Numbered from the stretch's first letter, positions 8,163-17,618 are shown. The stretch is DNA of 64,000 bases from Caulobacter sp. UNC358MFTsu5.1 (GCF_000712075.1 NZ_JONW01000005.1:129001-193000); one strand, 5' to 3'. The notes: generated by a model from the letters alone, not told the origin. Made by a program: numbers and translations.

Positions 8163-8187
8163 AACCCCCGCCGTCACGGCTTGTTCC
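8163..8187 (-). promoter_or_regulatory. EcfG/SigT-type promoter (GGAAC-N16-GGTT)
   Basis: On the - strand GGAAC (8187-8183), 16 bp, GGTT (8166-8163), upstream of the CsbD-like gene. Same elements and spacing as the site before the SRPBCC gene. Confidence 0.55.
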
Positions 8188-8257
8188 TGGGAGGCTTGAC
8201 GCGGCGTTCGTGGACGGTGGCGAGGAGCATCATTTGATGGGCCGTTACGGGATCGTC

Positions 8258-8283
8258 GGAACGGCGGCCCCGGGGAGTCGGTT
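8258..8283 (+). promoter_or_regulatory. EcfG/SigT-type promoter (GGAAC-N17-GGTT)
   Basis: GGAAC at 8258-8262, then 17 bp and GGTT at 8280-8283, 31 bp before the hemerythrin ATG. It is divergent to the CsbD promoter and likely drives hemerythrin and catalase. Confidence 0.5.
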
Positions 8284-8314
8284 GATGAGGCCTCTCCCAA
8301 TCGGAACTCGCCCC

Positions 8315-8854
8315 ATGGCCACCACGGCTAAGACCAAAGCCAGGAAGACATCGACGCGCGCGGCCACCAAGGCCGCCGCCGCGCCCAGGACCGCCGGACC
8401 GGACGCCATCTCCCTGCTTATCGCCGACCATCGAGAAGTCGATGACTATTTCGACGAATACGAAACCCTCACCGACGACGCGGCCAAGAAGGCGTTGGCT
8501 GACAAGATCTGCCTGGCGCTGAAAGTGCACGCCCAGATCGAGGAAGAATTCTTCTATCCCCCGGCCCGAGAGGAGACCGGCGACGGCGACCTCATCGACG
8601 AGGCCATTGTCGAACACATGGGCGCCAAGACCCTGATCGCCCAGATCGAGGCCGGCGCCCCCGGCCAGCCGCTTTACGACGCCAAGGTCAAGGTGCTGGG
8701 CGAGCAGGTCCGCCACCACGTCAAGGAGGAAGAGGAAGAGCTCTTCCCCGAGGTGCGCCAGACCAAGATCGATCTGGACGCCCTGGGCGCCAAGCTCGCC
8801 GCCCGCAAGGCCGAACTGATGGCTTTGCTCGCCGTCCCTCCGGTCCTGGCCTGA
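8315..8854 (+). CDS. Hemerythrin HHE-domain protein
   Basis: A 179-aa protein. A Lys/Ala/Thr-rich N-terminal tail (about residues 1-32, MATTAKTKARKTSTRAATKA) resembles nucleic-acid-binding tails. It is followed by a hemerythrin-like four-helix bundle with the di-iron ligands expected in LLIADHREVDDYF, LKVHAQIEEEFFYP, EHMGAKTLI and VRHHVKEEEEELFPEV. Likely roles are oxygen, NO or peroxide-linked iron chemistry. The ATG at 8315 follows the promoter-like site at 8258-8283; an upstream GTG would place that promoter inside the gene. Catalase begins 47 bp downstream. Confidence 0.88.
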   Translation: MATTAKTKARKTSTRAATKAAAAPRTAGPDAISLLIADHREVDDYFDEYETLTDDAAKKALADKICLALKVHAQIEEEFFYPPAREETGDGDLIDEAIVEHMGAKTLIAQIEAGAPGQPLYDAKVKVLGEQVRHHVKEEEEELFPEVRQTKIDLDALGAKLAARKAELMALLAVPPVLA

Positions 8855-8901
8855 ACGCCCCTTCCCTTTCATGACGAGCGCCCGCGCTCGAAGGACATCC
8901 C

Positions 8902-11064
8902 ATGGCCAAGAGCCCCTCGAAGACCATCCCCAAGTCCCCGGCGAACCCCACGTCCCCCGCGAACGGCGCCCAGGACCGCAACGGCGCCGTCGGCGAAACC
9001 CTGGTCGCGCCGGGCGGCGAGTTGCACCAGCAGGCCGGCGAACCGGCAAGCCAATTGACCACCAACCAAGGCGTGCCGATCGCCGACAACCAGAATTCGC
9101 TGAAGGCCGGCGCGCGGGGCCCGGTTCTCCTGCAGGATTTCATCCTGCGCGAGAAGATCATGCACTTCGACCACGAGCGCATTCCCGAGCGCGTGGTCCA
9201 TGCCCGCGGCTCGGCCGCGCACGGGTTCTTCGAGTGCCTGGACTCGGCGGCCGACGTCACCAGCGCAGACTTCCTGCAGCGGCCCGGCGAACGCATCCCC
9301 GTTTTCACCCGCTTTTCGACCGTCGCCGGCAACAAGGGCTCGATGGACCTGGCCCGCGACGTGCGCGGCTTCGCGGTTAAGTTCTACACCCAGCAGGGCA
9401 ACTTCGATCTCGTCGGCAACAACATCCCGGTGTTCTTCATCCAGGACGCGATCAAGTTCCCCGACCTGATCCATGCGGCCAAGCCCGATCCCGACCGGGA
9501 GTTCCCGCAGGCGCAGACCGCGCACGACACCTTCTGGGACTACATCTCGCTGACGCCCGAGAGCATGCACATGATCATGTGGATCATGTCGGACCGGACG
9601 ATCCCGCGCTCCTATCGAATGATGGAGGGCTTCGGGGTCCACACCTTCCGGCTGGTCAACGCCGCCGGAGCCTCGACCTTCGTCAAGTTCCACTGGCGGC
9701 CCAAGCTGAACGCCCAGTCGGTGGTCTGGGACGAGGCCGTCAAGATCAACGGCGCCGACCCGGACTTCCATCGCCGCGACCTCTGGGAAGCCATCGACAC
9801 CGGCGATTTCCCTGAGTGGGAATTCTGTCTCCAGACCTTCACCCAGGAACAGGCCGACGCTCTGCCCTTCGACGTCCTGGACGCGACCAAGGTCATTCCC
9901 GAAGAGGTCATCCCGCTGCGGGTGGTCGGGCGCATGGTGCTGGATCGCAACCCCGACAACTTCTTCGCCGAGACTGAGCAGGTCGCCTATTGCGCCTCGC
10001 ACGTCGTGCCCGGCATCGACTTCACCAACGACCCGCTGCTGCAGGGGCGGCTGTTCTCGTATCAAGACACCCAGCTCAAGCGCCTGGGCTCGCCCAACTT
10101 CCATCAGATCCCGATCAACCAGCCCAAATGTCCGTTCCACAACCTGCAGCGCGACGGCCACATGCAGATGGGCGTCCCCAAGGGCCAGGTTAACTACGAG
10201 CCGTCCAGCCTCGGCGCGGACGTGGCGCGGGAGTCGCTCGAGACCGGCTACCGCACCTTCCCCGCTCCCGAGACCGGCGAGCAACTGCGCGTGCGGCCAG
10301 AGACCTTCGCCGACCACTTCACCCAGGCCCGGATGTTCTTCTTCAGCCAGACCGAGCCCGAGCGGAATCACATCGTCGCGGCCCTGATCTTCGAGTTGAG
10401 CCGCTGTGAGGTGGCCGCCGTTCGCGAGGCGATGCTCTCGCGCCTGGCCAATATCGACGAGACGTTGGCCCTTCGCGTGGCGGCCGGTCTTGGCCGGGCC
10501 GGCGACATCATGCCCGCGCCAGCATTGGTCCCGGCCGCGGAGATGGAGTTGTCCCCGGCGCTCAGCATCCTCGCCAAGGCCGCCCCGGGGTTGATCGGTC
10601 GAAAGGTCGGCTGCCTGGTGACCGACGGCGTGAATGACGCCCTGCTGGCGCAGGTCCGTGAGGCGGTGGCCGCGGCCGGCGCCAAACTCGCCATCGTCGC
10701 CCCGACGATCACCGGCGTGGTGACGGCGGGCGGAGAACGCGTCCCCGCCGACTTCCGCGTGGACGGCGGCCCTTCGGTGCTGTTCGACGCCGTCGTGCTG
10801 CTGCCCTCGGACGAAGGGGGCGCGGCGCTGGCGTTGGAGGCCACGGCCGTCAACTTCGTACGCGATGCGTTCGGGCACCTGAAGGTCATCGCCTACCTTC
10901 CGTCCGCTACGCCCCTTTTCGTCAAGGGCGGGCTGTCGGACGCCAATCCTGACGCCGACATCGGGCTGATCAACCTGCCGAAAGCCTCGATCGCCGACTT
11001 CATCGCGGCGGCCGAAGCGGGACGTGTGTGGGCGCGTGAACCTCTGGTGCGCAAGGTCTTCTAG
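8902..11064 (+). CDS. katE: Large-subunit monofunctional catalase (HPII/KatE type)
   Basis: A 720-aa clade 2 heme catalase that disproportionates hydrogen peroxide. The catalytic His100 lies in [14 protein letters not shown], the distal Asn in [12 protein letters not shown], and the proximal heme-ligand Tyr in [14 protein letters not shown]. The extra C-terminal flavodoxin/amidotransferase-like domain (about residues 560-720, [13 protein letters not shown] onward) gives the length typical of HPII rather than small catalases of about 500 aa. AAGGAC precedes the ATG. The 47-bp gap suggests cotranscription with hemerythrin from the GGAAC promoter. A stem-loop follows the stop. Confidence 0.95.
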   Translation: MAKSPSKTIPKSPANPTSPANGAQDRNGAVGETLVAPGGELHQQAGEPASQLTTNQGVPIADNQNSLKAGARGPVLLQDFILREKIMHFDHERIPERVVHARGSAAHGFFECLDSAADVTSADFLQRPGERIPVFTRFSTVAGNKGSMDLARDVRGFAVKFYTQQGNFDLVGNNIPVFFIQDAIKFPDLIHAAKPDPDREFPQAQTAHDTFWDYISLTPESMHMIMWIMSDRTIPRSYRMMEGFGVHTFRLVNAAGASTFVKFHWRPKLNAQSVVWDEAVKINGADPDFHRRDLWEAIDTGDFPEWEFCLQTFTQEQADALPFDVLDATKVIPEEVIPLRVVGRMVLDRNPDNFFAETEQVAYCASHVVPGIDFTNDPLLQGRLFSYQDTQLKRLGSPNFHQIPINQPKCPFHNLQRDGHMQMGVPKGQVNYEPSSLGADVARESLETGYRTFPAPETGEQLRVRPETFADHFTQARMFFFSQTEPERNHIVAALIFELSRCEVAAVREAMLSRLANIDETLALRVAAGLGRAGDIMPAPALVPAAEMELSPALSILAKAAPGLIGRKVGCLVTDGVNDALLAQVREAVAAAGAKLAIVAPTITGVVTAGGERVPADFRVDGGPSVLFDAVVLLPSDEGGAALALEATAVNFVRDAFGHLKVIAYLPSATPLFVKGGLSDANPDADIGLINLPKASIADFIAAAEAGRVWAREPLVRKVF

Positions 11065-11080
11065 GCGTCAGAACGTCGAA

Positions 11081-11108
11081 GCCCCATGCGCCGTCGTGCG
11101 TATGGGGC
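11081..11108 (+). terminator. Stem-loop after katE
   Basis: An 11-bp stem (GCCCCATGCGC / GCGTATGGGGC, one G-U pair) with a 6-nt loop, 17 bp after the katE stop. There is no T run, so termination might be weak or the hairpin may protect the 3' end. Confidence 0.45.
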
Positions 11109-11159
11109 AAGCCCTAGAGCATGATAGGACGCTAGCCGCTGTCGTTGAACGCCCGTCGA

Positions 11160-11480
11160 TCATCGTTTCCAACCCAGATCAACGCGGACCTCTCGACGGT
11201 CGGCTACGAGATCGCGGAAGTCAGCCATGTCGCCGAAGATCGGATCGATCGCCACGTGGTCGCGTACGTCGGAGCCGAAATCGCGCATCGGCGAGCGATA
11301 GAACGGCGACAGCCAAAGCGCGTCCACGTCCAGATCGACCAGATAGTCAAAGCGGCGCACCACGCCACGGAGGTCACCGATTCCATCCCCGTTCGTGTCC
11401 TGGAACGAGCGCGGGTAGATTTGATAGATCACCGCGTACTTCCACCATACTTCGGCGCGTACAGCCTTCTCTGGCGCCAT
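11160..11480 (-). pseudogene. N-terminal remnant of an alpha-glucosidase (GH13)
   Basis: About 107 codons beginning MAPEKAVRAEVWWKYAVIYQ match the start of GH13 alpha-glucosidases (IYPRSFQDTNGDGIGDLRG, VDALWLSPFYRSPMRDFG, DPIFGDMADFRDLVA). After this the family's conserved DLVLNHTSDQHPWF region is missing: the frame degenerates (DRREVRVDLGWKR) and stops. The family is about 530-550 aa with a (beta/alpha)8 barrel, so this piece cannot be active. It lies divergently 173 bp from the GH65 gene, the likely residue of a disaccharide-use locus. Confidence 0.8.
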
Positions 11481-11653
11481 CCCCTGCGCCAAGCTTGGGC
11501 GCGCCAGAACAACAAACCCGACCGCGCCTGGCGGTCGCGCTCGATCACCAGAGCCTGTCGCTAACCCTCCAGCGGCCTTGCAACGCTGGCGCAACTGCGG
11601 TGGAACACGCCAGCGCCCCAGCGGTTAGAGCCTCCGAGCCAATTGGGGGCCCC

Positions 11654-13723
11654 ATGTCCAAGTATAGGCCGATCAACCCACCCGCCGTGGTCGGAGCCGG
11701 ACGTCGAGAGTTGCCGGCCTATGTCTCCAACGGCCTCATCGGCCTGCGCGTTCGTGACGTACCGCTGACCACGGGCATGACTTTGCTCAGCGGCTATAGC
11801 GGCGAGCATTATGAGCGTCAGATCGAGGCCGCCGCCGTCGCGCCCTACCCGATCGCCGGGGACATCGCCCTGGACGGCGCCTGGTTGTCGGACATGCCCC
11901 ATCAGGTCTTCGATCTGCAGCAGGTCTACGACTTCTCGGCGGGCGAACTGACCAGCCGGTTCACGTTCCAGGCCGAGGGCTTCACCGCCCAGGTCGAGGT
12001 CCTGACTTTCTGCAGCCGCACCGATCCGACGCTTGTATGCCAAGAGGTCAGCGTCAAACTCGACAAGGCCTGCAGCCTGGGCCTTCGCGCCATCGTCGAC
12101 GCCAGCGGCGCCGACGGTCGCGCTCTCAGGCACAGCCGTGTGACCCCCGGCGAGCCCGAGCCCGCCACCGACGGAACCTTGCTTTGGGAGTCGGCCGGCG
12201 CTCTCTCCACCTGCGGGGTCGCCTTCGTCACCGAGCTGCTGGGCGCGGGCGATCGGGAAGCCACGCATCCGAAGTTGCGCGATCACCGGCTGGTCACTGA
12301 GTACGGCTTTCGCGCGCGAGCCGAGCGAACGGTGCGCCTGCGCCAAATCGCCAGTCTCGTGCCGTCGGCCCTCCATGCCCTGCCCGACCAGCAGGCCGCG
12401 CGCCTGGCGGCCAAGGCGGCCAGCGACGGGTTCGACAAGATCCGCCGGCAGAACCGCGCGGTCTGGAACGAGCTGTGGAAAGGCCGCATCCGCCTGGAGG
12501 GCGCCGGAGACCGCTGGCAGGGACTGGCTGACGCGGCCTTCTTCTATCTCAACAGCTCGGTTCATGCCTCGTCGCCCGCCTCGACCTCGATCTTCGGCTT
12601 GGCCACCTGGCACGACTACCACTACTATTTTGGCCATGTGATGTGGGACATCGAGGCCTTTGCGGTCCCGGCCTTGTGCATGGTCCAGCCTGATGCGGCC
12701 GAGGCGCTGCTCGATTATCGGTCCTCGCGGCTCGAAGCCGCCCGTCAGAACGCGAAGCTGATGGGCCGCCGCGGTCTCCAGTTCCCCTGGGAAAGCGCCC
12801 CGACAAGCGGCCAGGAGGCCGCGCCGCTCCCCGGCACGGCGGCTTGGCACGAGGACCATGTCTCGCTCGACGTGGCGCGCGCCTTCGCGTTTTATGCCGA
12901 CGTCACCGGTGATCGGGAGTTCCTGCGCACCAAAGTCTGGCCGGTGCTGGCCGGGGTCAGCGAGTGGATCACCACGCGGGTGACCAGGACCCGCGAGGGC
13001 TATGCCATCAACGCGTCCATGGGCATCGCCGAGCGCGAGAACCCGGTCGACAACGCCGCCTTCACCAACATGGGCTCCGTGGTGGTGCTGCGTAAGGCCA
13101 TCCGCGTCGCGGCCGATCTAGGCCTGCCAGCCGATCCGGCCTGGGAAAAGATCGCCGAAGGCATAGCCATCCCCATGCGCGGCAAGGCGGTGATCTCGCA
13201 CGACGCCTATCGCGTCGACGAAGAGAAGGGCGCCACGCCTGACCCGCTGATGGGCCTTTTTCCGTTCGGCTATCCGTTGGCGCCCGCGGAGGAGAAAGCC
13301 ACTCTCGAGCTTTATCTGGGGATGGCGCAGGACTATATCGGCAGCCCGATGCTTTCGGCGCTTTACGGCGCCTGGGCCGCGCGGCTGGGCGACCGCCCGC
13401 TCGCTCTCAAGCTGCTGGACGAAGGCTATGGGCAGTTCTGCACCGGACGGTTTCTACAGACCTTGGAATACCGCGCCGACCGTTTTCCCGAACAGCCGCA
13501 GGCAGGGCCCTTCTTCGCCAACATCGGCGGGTTTCTGACCGGCCTGCTGTTCGGGTTTACGGGTCTGCGGGCTGGGCCCGATGCGCTCGAGACGTGGATC
13601 GAGCGCGAGGTGGTTCTGCCCGACGGGTGGACGGCCATTGAGGTCGATCGCCTATGGATCCGTGGGATGGCGACCCGGCTGTCCGCGCGGCAAGGTGAGA
13701 GGGCCCGCCTCGAACCTCTGTGA
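11654..13723 (+). CDS. GH65-family glycoside hydrolase/phosphorylase-like protein
   Basis: A 689-aa protein without a clear signal peptide. It has an N-terminal beta-sandwich (about residues 1-260) and a C-terminal (alpha/alpha)6 barrel. GHVMWDIEAFAVPALCMVQP, QNAKLMGRRGLQFPWESA and the segment AWHEDHVSLDVARAFAFYADVTGD are characteristic of the GH65 group that includes the glucosylgalactosyl-hydroxylysine glucosidase/acid trehalase branch. The acid residue is probably a Glu near this region; I could not assign it firmly. The ATG follows GGGGGC. Exact substrate unknown; alpha-glucosides are likely given the adjacent alpha-glucosidase remnant. Confidence 0.8.
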   Translation: MSKYRPINPPAVVGAGRRELPAYVSNGLIGLRVRDVPLTTGMTLLSGYSGEHYERQIEAAAVAPYPIAGDIALDGAWLSDMPHQVFDLQQVYDFSAGELTSRFTFQAEGFTAQVEVLTFCSRTDPTLVCQEVSVKLDKACSLGLRAIVDASGADGRALRHSRVTPGEPEPATDGTLLWESAGALSTCGVAFVTELLGAGDREATHPKLRDHRLVTEYGFRARAERTVRLRQIASLVPSALHALPDQQAARLAAKAASDGFDKIRRQNRAVWNELWKGRIRLEGAGDRWQGLADAAFFYLNSSVHASSPASTSIFGLATWHDYHYYFGHVMWDIEAFAVPALCMVQPDAAEALLDYRSSRLEAARQNAKLMGRRGLQFPWESAPTSGQEAAPLPGTAAWHEDHVSLDVARAFAFYADVTGDREFLRTKVWPVLAGVSEWITTRVTRTREGYAINASMGIAERENPVDNAAFTNMGSVVVLRKAIRVAADLGLPADPAWEKIAEGIAIPMRGKAVISHDAYRVDEEKGATPDPLMGLFPFGYPLAPAEEKATLELYLGMAQDYIGSPMLSALYGAWAARLGDRPLALKLLDEGYGQFCTGRFLQTLEYRADRFPEQPQAGPFFANIGGFLTGLLFGFTGLRAGPDALETWIEREVVLPDGWTAIEVDRLWIRGMATRLSARQGERARLEPL

Positions 13724-13921
13724 TCCGTCGCATCGGTGTTGCGCCATTAGCGGACATTGGCTCACCTCCCGGAAGCCGCCCTCCGTGCGGCCTAAACTGA
13801 AAGTACGCAAAGACGAGAACGTCGATCGAAACGCTGATGCCGCACTGACGATCGCCGCAGGTCTTACGTCAGGACCGATGGACCATTCTCCCGTCATCCA
13901 CCGCAGAGAAAGGTTCTCCCC

Positions 13922-14203
13922 ATGCTTTCGAAGACCACGATCCGCCCCGCCGTCGTCCTGGGCGCCGGCGCCGCGACCTTGCTGCTCCTGACCGGCGCCG
14001 CCCTCGCCCAACCGCGAGCCCAGGCCGCGAGCGCCAGCTTTGCGCGCGCCGCCGAACGGGTGGAAGCGCAAGGCTTCACCATCCTGGAAATGGACCGCGA
14101 CCGGAAGGGCTTCGACGTCGAGGCCGTGGCGCGTGACGGCCAACGCATGGAGCTCGACGTCGCCGCCGACGGCGCGATCCTTCGCCAGCGACCCGACCAC
14201 TGA
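13922..14203 (+). CDS. Secreted PepSY-like small protein
   Basis: A 93-aa protein with a Sec signal peptide (MLSKTTIRPAVVLGAGAATL, then LLLTGAALAQ, cleavage near residue 30). The periplasmic remainder carries one PepSY-like unit: FTILEMDRDRKGFDVEAVARDGQRMELDVAADGAIL. PepSY units are thought to inhibit or regulate peptidases or sense the envelope. The 198 bp upstream hold no other gene. It converges on tpiA across a strong hairpin. Confidence 0.75.
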   Translation: MLSKTTIRPAVVLGAGAATLLLLTGAALAQPRAQAASASFARAAERVEAQGFTILEMDRDRKGFDVEAVARDGQRMELDVAADGAILRQRPDH

Positions 14204-14209
14204 TCTCTT

Positions 14210-14235
14210 GCGCCCGACGCCTCGGCGTCGGGCGC
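14210..14235. terminator. Bidirectional hairpin between PepSY-like gene and tpiA
   Basis: A perfect 12-bp stem (GCGCCCGACGCC / GGCGTCGGGCGC) with a 2-nt turn, squeezed into the 33-bp gap between convergent stops. It can serve both strands; T tracts are minimal. Confidence 0.6.
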
Positions 14236-14236
14236 C

Positions 14237-15001
14237 CTAGCCCTGGGCGGCCGCGATGATCGCCAGAAAGCTGTCGGCGCGCAGCGAGGCGCCGCCCACC
14301 AGCACGCCGCCCACCTCGGGCGCGGCCAGGATCGCCGCGGCGCTGTCGGCCGTGACCGAGCCGCCATAGAGGATCGACGCCCGGCCGGCGTCGGGTCCCA
14401 TGTCCAGCAGTTCTTCCCGGATCGCCTGATGCATCGTGGCGATGTCGCCTTCCGAGGCCCGCGCGCCCGTGCCGATCGCCCAGACCGGTTCATAGGCCAC
14501 CGCGATCGCGCGCCCCGCCGGGACCGGCGGCAGCGAGCCTCGCAGCTGGCGGCGCACCACCTCCAGGGCCCGTCCGTCCTCGCGCTCGTTCCACCGTTCG
14601 CCGACGCAGACGATCGGCTGGAGCCCCGCCTCGAAGGCCGCCAGGACCTTGCGCGCCACCAGGGCGTCGCTCTCGTCGCGTCCCCAGCGCCGTTCGGAAT
14701 GACCCAGGATCACCAGCCGCGCGCCGGCCTCGGCCAGCAAGGCGGCCGAGACCTCGCCCGTGAAGGCGCCGGAGGCCTCGACATGGCAGTCCTGGCCGCC
14801 CGTCAGGACCCCCGAGCCCCGCACCTGTTCAGACACCCTGTGCAGCAGCGTGGCCGGCGGACAGATCGCGACCGTCGGCCCGGAGATCTTGCCGGCCAGG
14901 GCGGCCGCCACTGTCGCGGCTTCCCGCAACGGGTCGGGACCGCCGTTCATTTTCCAGTTGCCGGCCACCAGGCGCGACGAAGCGGGCGTCGAAATCGCCA
15001 T
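14237..15001 (-). CDS. tpiA: Triosephosphate isomerase (likely second, catabolic copy)
   Basis: A 254-aa TIM-barrel enzyme interconverting dihydroxyacetone phosphate and glyceraldehyde 3-phosphate. It has the substrate-site Lys in VAGNWKMNGG, the catalytic His in VILGHSERR, the catalytic Glu in VAYEPVWAIGTGA, and the phosphate loop ILYGGSVTADSA. Placement behind an inositol-regulon TonB receptor, not in a gap-pgk-tpi glycolytic group, suggests a copy dedicated to DHAP from inositol breakdown; this is inference. The ATG at 15001 (MAISTPASS) is preferred over one 39 bp upstream that would run into the intergenic hairpin. Confidence 0.92.
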   Translation of the reverse strand: MAISTPASSRLVAGNWKMNGGPDPLREAATVAAALAGKISGPTVAICPPATLLHRVSEQVRGSGVLTGGQDCHVEASGAFTGEVSAALLAEAGARLVILGHSERRWGRDESDALVARKVLAAFEAGLQPIVCVGERWNEREDGRALEVVRRQLRGSLPPVPAGRAIAVAYEPVWAIGTGARASEGDIATMHQAIREELLDMGPDAGRASILYGGSVTADSAAAILAAPEVGGVLVGGASLRADSFLAIIAAAQG

Positions 15002-15039
15002 GGGTCGTCTCTCGATGTCGGGGAAGAGCGGACGTGACA

Positions 15040-15070
15040 AGGCCCGGACGTCACGGGGACGCCCGGGCCT
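15040..15070 (-). terminator. Hairpin between TonB receptor and tpiA
   Basis: A 13-bp stem (AGGCCCGGGCGTC / GACGTCCGGGCCT on the - strand, one G-U pair) with a 5-nt loop, 11 bp after the receptor stop, then TTGTC. It could be a partial terminator that lowers tpiA relative to the receptor. Confidence 0.45.
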
Positions 15071-15080
15071 CGCGCGGGGT

Positions 15081-17618
15081 CTAGAAGGTGTAGGACAGGC
15101 CGAAGCGGTAGGAGCGGCCGTAGGTCTCGGACTCCGCGAAGCGGCTGCGGGTCTGGTAGTAGTAGTAGTCGGTCGCGTCGTTGAGGTTGTTGCCCTCGGC
15201 GAAGATCTCGACCTTGTTGATCCGATAGGCCACGCGGGCGCTGAGCGTGGTGACCTTGTCGAAATAGATGTCGCTGGCCCCGGTGGCGTCGCCGGTGTTC
15301 AGCTCGAACAGGTAGGCCGAGCGGTAGGTGTAGGCCAGGCGGGCCGAGAAGTTGTACTTCTCGTAGTACAGCTGGGCGCTGGCCAGTCGCTTGGACTGGT
15401 TGGGCAGCTGGATCTTCCGCGAGCGGTCCGGCACGTTCATCTTGCCGTCGACCAGGGTGGCGTTGAAGTTCACGCCCAGGCCGTCGAACGGCGACGGCAG
15501 GAAGGTCAGCGGCTTCTGGACGTTGAACTCCAGGCCCGTGACCCGCGCCTTGTCGCCGTTGGTCATCTGGGTGACGTCGGCGTTGACCAGGGCCACGCCG
15601 CCGAAGGTGCCGCTCTCCGTGACCGTCGACGAGAAGATCGGGTTCTCGATCCGCTTGTGGAACAGGCCCAGCGAGATGCCGCCTTCACCGGCGAAGTAGT
15701 ATTCCAGCGAGGCGTCGAAATTGACGGCCTTCTGCGGCTGCAGGTCGGGGTTGCCGAGCGTGACCTCGTTGTCGGCGGCGCTGACCGCCAGGGTCGGCGC
15801 CAGGTCCGCGTAGTTCGGGCGGCCCAGAGCCGTGGTCACCGCGGCGCGGGTCAGCAGGCGCTCGGAGATGTTGTACTTCAGGTTCACGCTGGGGAACCAG
15901 TCGGTGTAGTCGTACGCGCCGAACTGGTTGTAGGTGTCGTTGACCGTCGAGGTCGGCGTCACGGCGATGGCCGAGGTCTTGCCCTCGGTGTGCTCGACCC
16001 GCACGCCCGGGATGACGGTCAGGTCGCCCCGCGTCACGCTGGCCATGCCGTAGCCGGCGGTGATCTTCTCGACGACCTTGAAGTCCGAACCCAGGGTCTC
16101 GATCAGGCGATCGGTGGCGGAGTCGGTGAACAGCCCCTTGTTGGCGTCGAAATAGGCTCGGGCCAAATTGTAGTCGACGGTCGGGCCGAACGCGAAGCGA
16201 CCCTTGTAGACGGTGGGGATGGTCGCGTCGGTCTCGCCCACCAGGGTCTCGCCGTTGCCGCGCGTATAGACGTGGCCGTTGGCGTCGGTGAACTTGTCGC
16301 GATCCAGGTACTTGGCGCCGAATTTCAGGTAGCTGCCCTCGCCCCAGGCGTCCATCGGCAGCTTGTAGTCGACCCGCGCCTGGTTGAGGTTCTCCTCGGC
16401 GCGGCGGCTGACTTGCTTGTACTGGCGCAGGTTGTAGGTGCTGGCCGCCAGGGCCGAGGTTCCGGCCGTCAGGCTGTCGGGCAGGCCCACGGTGCCGGTG
16501 AAGGCGCCGGTCAGGGTTCCGGTCGAGCGGTAGTCGAACTCGTCGCGGATCGGGTCCTTCTTCTCCGACAGGGCGTGGGTGCCCTGGACGGTCAGCACGC
16601 CCTTGCCGACATTGAAGTCGCCGCCGAAGGCCAGGGTGGTGGTGTCGGTGATCTCGTTGCGCAGACGCACCAGGTGCCGCGCGGTCGTCGAGGTGATCAC
16701 CCCGCCGTCGGCGTTGAGCGAGGAATAGCTGCCGGCCGATCCCGGGAAGAAGAAGCGGAAGCGATCGCGCGTCTCGTTGTCGTCGAACTTGGAATACATC
16801 AGGCGGGCGTACAGCTTGACGTCGTCGTTCGGCCGCCAGTCGAAGTTGGCCACCGCGCCCGAGCGCTTGCGGACCGCGGGGCTGTACGAACGCATGTCCA
16901 GTTCGGCGGGCAGGTCGACGCCGCCGACGATCTGGCGGCTGCCGGCCAGCACGTCGTCCGACACCGACGGACGCTTGGAATAGTTGCCGGCCAGGACCAG
17001 GCCGAACTGGCGATCGGGGCCGAACTTGCCGCCGACCGAGACGTCGCCTTCGGTGCCCTTGGCGTCGGTGGCCTCGAACGTGCCGCGCACGATGCGGGCG
17101 CTGAGGATGTTCTTGTTCCGGTCGAAGGCGGTCAGGGTGTTGATGTCGACCTGGCCGGCGATGGCGTTGGCGTCGAGGTCCGGCGTCAGCGACTTGATCA
17201 CCGTGACCGAGCCGATCAGGGCCGAGGGGATGTCGTCCAGCTTGACGTTCCGCGACTCCGGCTCGGGCGCCGAGGCGGTCTGGTTGTTGATCGTCACGTT
17301 GGCCAGGTTGGGCTCGATGCCCCGGATGATCAGGTAGCGGCCTTCACCCTTGTCCGTGGCCACCGACACCCCCGACAGGCGACGGACGGCTTCGGCGACG
17401 TTCTGGTCGGGCAGCTTGCCCACGTCGTTGGCCGAAACGACTTCGACGGCGCTGACGGCGTCCCGCTTCTTCAGCAGCGAGTCGCGATCCGAGGCGCGTT
17501 GGCCGGTCACCACGACTTCTTCGACCGTCGTGGTGGCGGCTTCCTGCGCGGCGGCCATGCACGGCGCCACGATGCAGGAGCTCAGCAGCAGCGCGCCAAT
17601 TAGATTCCTGGATGCCAT
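15081..17618 (-). CDS. TonB-dependent outer-membrane receptor (candidate inositol-phosphate/phytate receptor)
   Basis: An 845-aa receptor with a signal peptide (MASRNLIGALLLSSCIVAPC ... AAAQ), a TonB box (VEEVVVTGQR), a plug (NVAEAVRRLSGVSVATDKGE; YLIIRGIEPNLANVTINN) and a 22-strand-type barrel ending GRSYRFGLSYTF with the terminal Phe. It takes up a large or scarce solute using TonB energy. The promoter carries ATTTTCTAT-N12-ATAGAAAAT, nearly the same as the site between the two phytase genes, so the ligand is probably phytate or an inositol phosphate (inference). The ATG at 17618 gives a clean signal peptide; a start 48 bp earlier does not. tpiA follows. Confidence 0.88.
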   Translation of the reverse strand: MASRNLIGALLLSSCIVAPCMAAAQEAATTTVEEVVVTGQRASDRDSLLKKRDAVSAVEVVSANDVGKLPDQNVAEAVRRLSGVSVATDKGEGRYLIIRGIEPNLANVTINNQTASAPEPESRNVKLDDIPSALIGSVTVIKSLTPDLDANAIAGQVDINTLTAFDRNKNILSARIVRGTFEATDAKGTEGDVSVGGKFGPDRQFGLVLAGNYSKRPSVSDDVLAGSRQIVGGVDLPAELDMRSYSPAVRKRSGAVANFDWRPNDDVKLYARLMYSKFDDNETRDRFRFFFPGSAGSYSSLNADGGVITSTTARHLVRLRNEITDTTTLAFGGDFNVGKGVLTVQGTHALSEKKDPIRDEFDYRSTGTLTGAFTGTVGLPDSLTAGTSALAASTYNLRQYKQVSRRAEENLNQARVDYKLPMDAWGEGSYLKFGAKYLDRDKFTDANGHVYTRGNGETLVGETDATIPTVYKGRFAFGPTVDYNLARAYFDANKGLFTDSATDRLIETLGSDFKVVEKITAGYGMASVTRGDLTVIPGVRVEHTEGKTSAIAVTPTSTVNDTYNQFGAYDYTDWFPSVNLKYNISERLLTRAAVTTALGRPNYADLAPTLAVSAADNEVTLGNPDLQPQKAVNFDASLEYYFAGEGGISLGLFHKRIENPIFSSTVTESGTFGGVALVNADVTQMTNGDKARVTGLEFNVQKPLTFLPSPFDGLGVNFNATLVDGKMNVPDRSRKIQLPNQSKRLASAQLYYEKYNFSARLAYTYRSAYLFELNTGDATGASDIYFDKVTTLSARVAYRINKVEIFAEGNNLNDATDYYYYQTRSRFAESETYGRSYRFGLSYTF

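Noticed and set aside
11024..11653. In-frame 210-codon upstream extension of the GH65 gene
   Set aside because: It starts inside katE, is arginine/serine-rich, runs antisense to the alpha-glucosidase remnant and lacks family similarity; the ATG at 11654 gives the normal start.
14760..17603. 947-codon + strand reading frame opposite the TonB receptor
   Set aside because: Valine/glycine/glutamine-rich translation typical of the antisense of a GC-rich gene; the - strand encodes a full TonB receptor with signal peptide, plug and barrel.
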